NCBI GenBank assembly: GCA_030040215.1
Contig: JASHUD010000142.1
Location: 1 to 15,707, forward strand
Reading direction: 5' to 3'
Length of the DNA stretch: 15,707 nt
From: Methylovirgula sp.
GTDB lineage: Bacteria; Pseudomonadota; Alphaproteobacteria; Rhizobiales; Beijerinckiaceae
In this document: one piece after another, positions 15,601-15,707 of the stretch
How the letters are laid out: every line of letters starts with the position of its first letter
Position numbering within the stretch: the first letter of the stretch is position 1
The notes under the pieces: generated by a model
Told to the model about the DNA's origin: nothing
The model's input: the letters and a program-made list of their open reading frames with translations, nothing else
Databases searched by the model: none
Made by a program: the position numbers and the translations under genes

Positions 15601-15707
15601 TTACGCGCGCAAAGGCAATTTCAGCGGCCGATCCGTCGTAAGTCCGATCGCCACGGCGATACGGCGTATGACGAGCAACCCGCCGAATGCGACCGCGTTA
15701 AGCTCGA
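15601..15707 (-). CDS. Partial C-terminus of an unidentified gene running off the right edge
   Basis: On the minus strand, one frame is open from the window edge to TAA at 15601-15603, giving the last 34 residues. They include a hydrophobic stretch AVAFGGLLVIRRIAVAIGL and a basic tail ending LKLPLRA. The hydrophobic run and the hairpin just after the stop suggest a real gene end, possibly of a membrane protein. The family cannot be named from so little, and a chance open frame in GC-rich DNA is not excluded. Confidence 0.4.
   Translation of the reverse strand, partial: ELNAVAFGGLLVIRRIAVAIGLTTDRPLKLPLRA

Overview
The window looks like a chromosomal segment of an alphaproteobacterium, most likely from the Hyphomicrobiales (Rhizobiales). 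Reasons: GC-rich coding DNA, an hflK-hflC-degP gene order, a groESL operon carrying both a CIRCE operator and an alphaproteobacterial RpoH-like promoter, a hisZ-hisG pair, and an alphaproteobacterial type of fused ABC peptide transporter. Genus is not resolvable by eye; Beijerinckiaceae or Methylocystaceae relatives are plausible guesses.

Layout. Positions 39-5977 (+ strand) form a protein quality-control block. HflK and HflC are the membrane regulators of the FtsH protease. A periplasmic DegP/Do-type serine protease follows. Then comes groES-groEL behind a perfect CIRCE element and ending in a strong intrinsic terminator. Next are a solitary IHF-alpha-like DNA-bending protein (GTG start at 6177) and, after a 347-nt spacer with a candidate promoter, a 701-residue ABC exporter/importer with fused membrane and ATPase domains (6875-8980).

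The strand then switches. hisG and hisZ (8991-11092, minus) overlap by ATGA and encode the two-subunit ATP phosphoribosyltransferase that starts histidine synthesis. Upstream of them on the same strand lies a feruloyl-CoA synthetase-like gene (11203-12999). A tRNA-Gln(UUG) gene with encoded CCA (13135-13209, +) has its own promoter-like sequence.

From the tRNA to the right edge the character changes to a patchwork of broken genes: the C-terminal tail of a large serine recombinase with its terminator still in place, a frameshifted C-terminal piece of a CysJ-like flavoprotein reductase, one apparently intact uncharacterised 325-residue protein preceded by a small operator-like palindrome, an N-terminal piece of a nitronate monooxygenase on the opposite strand, and the last 34 codons of an unidentified gene. 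This looks like an old mobile-element or deletion scar beside a tRNA. It is the least ordinary part of the window. I did not find a clearly new multi-gene system; the best leads are the intact unknown gene with its palindrome and the repeat-rich spacer at 13290-13425.
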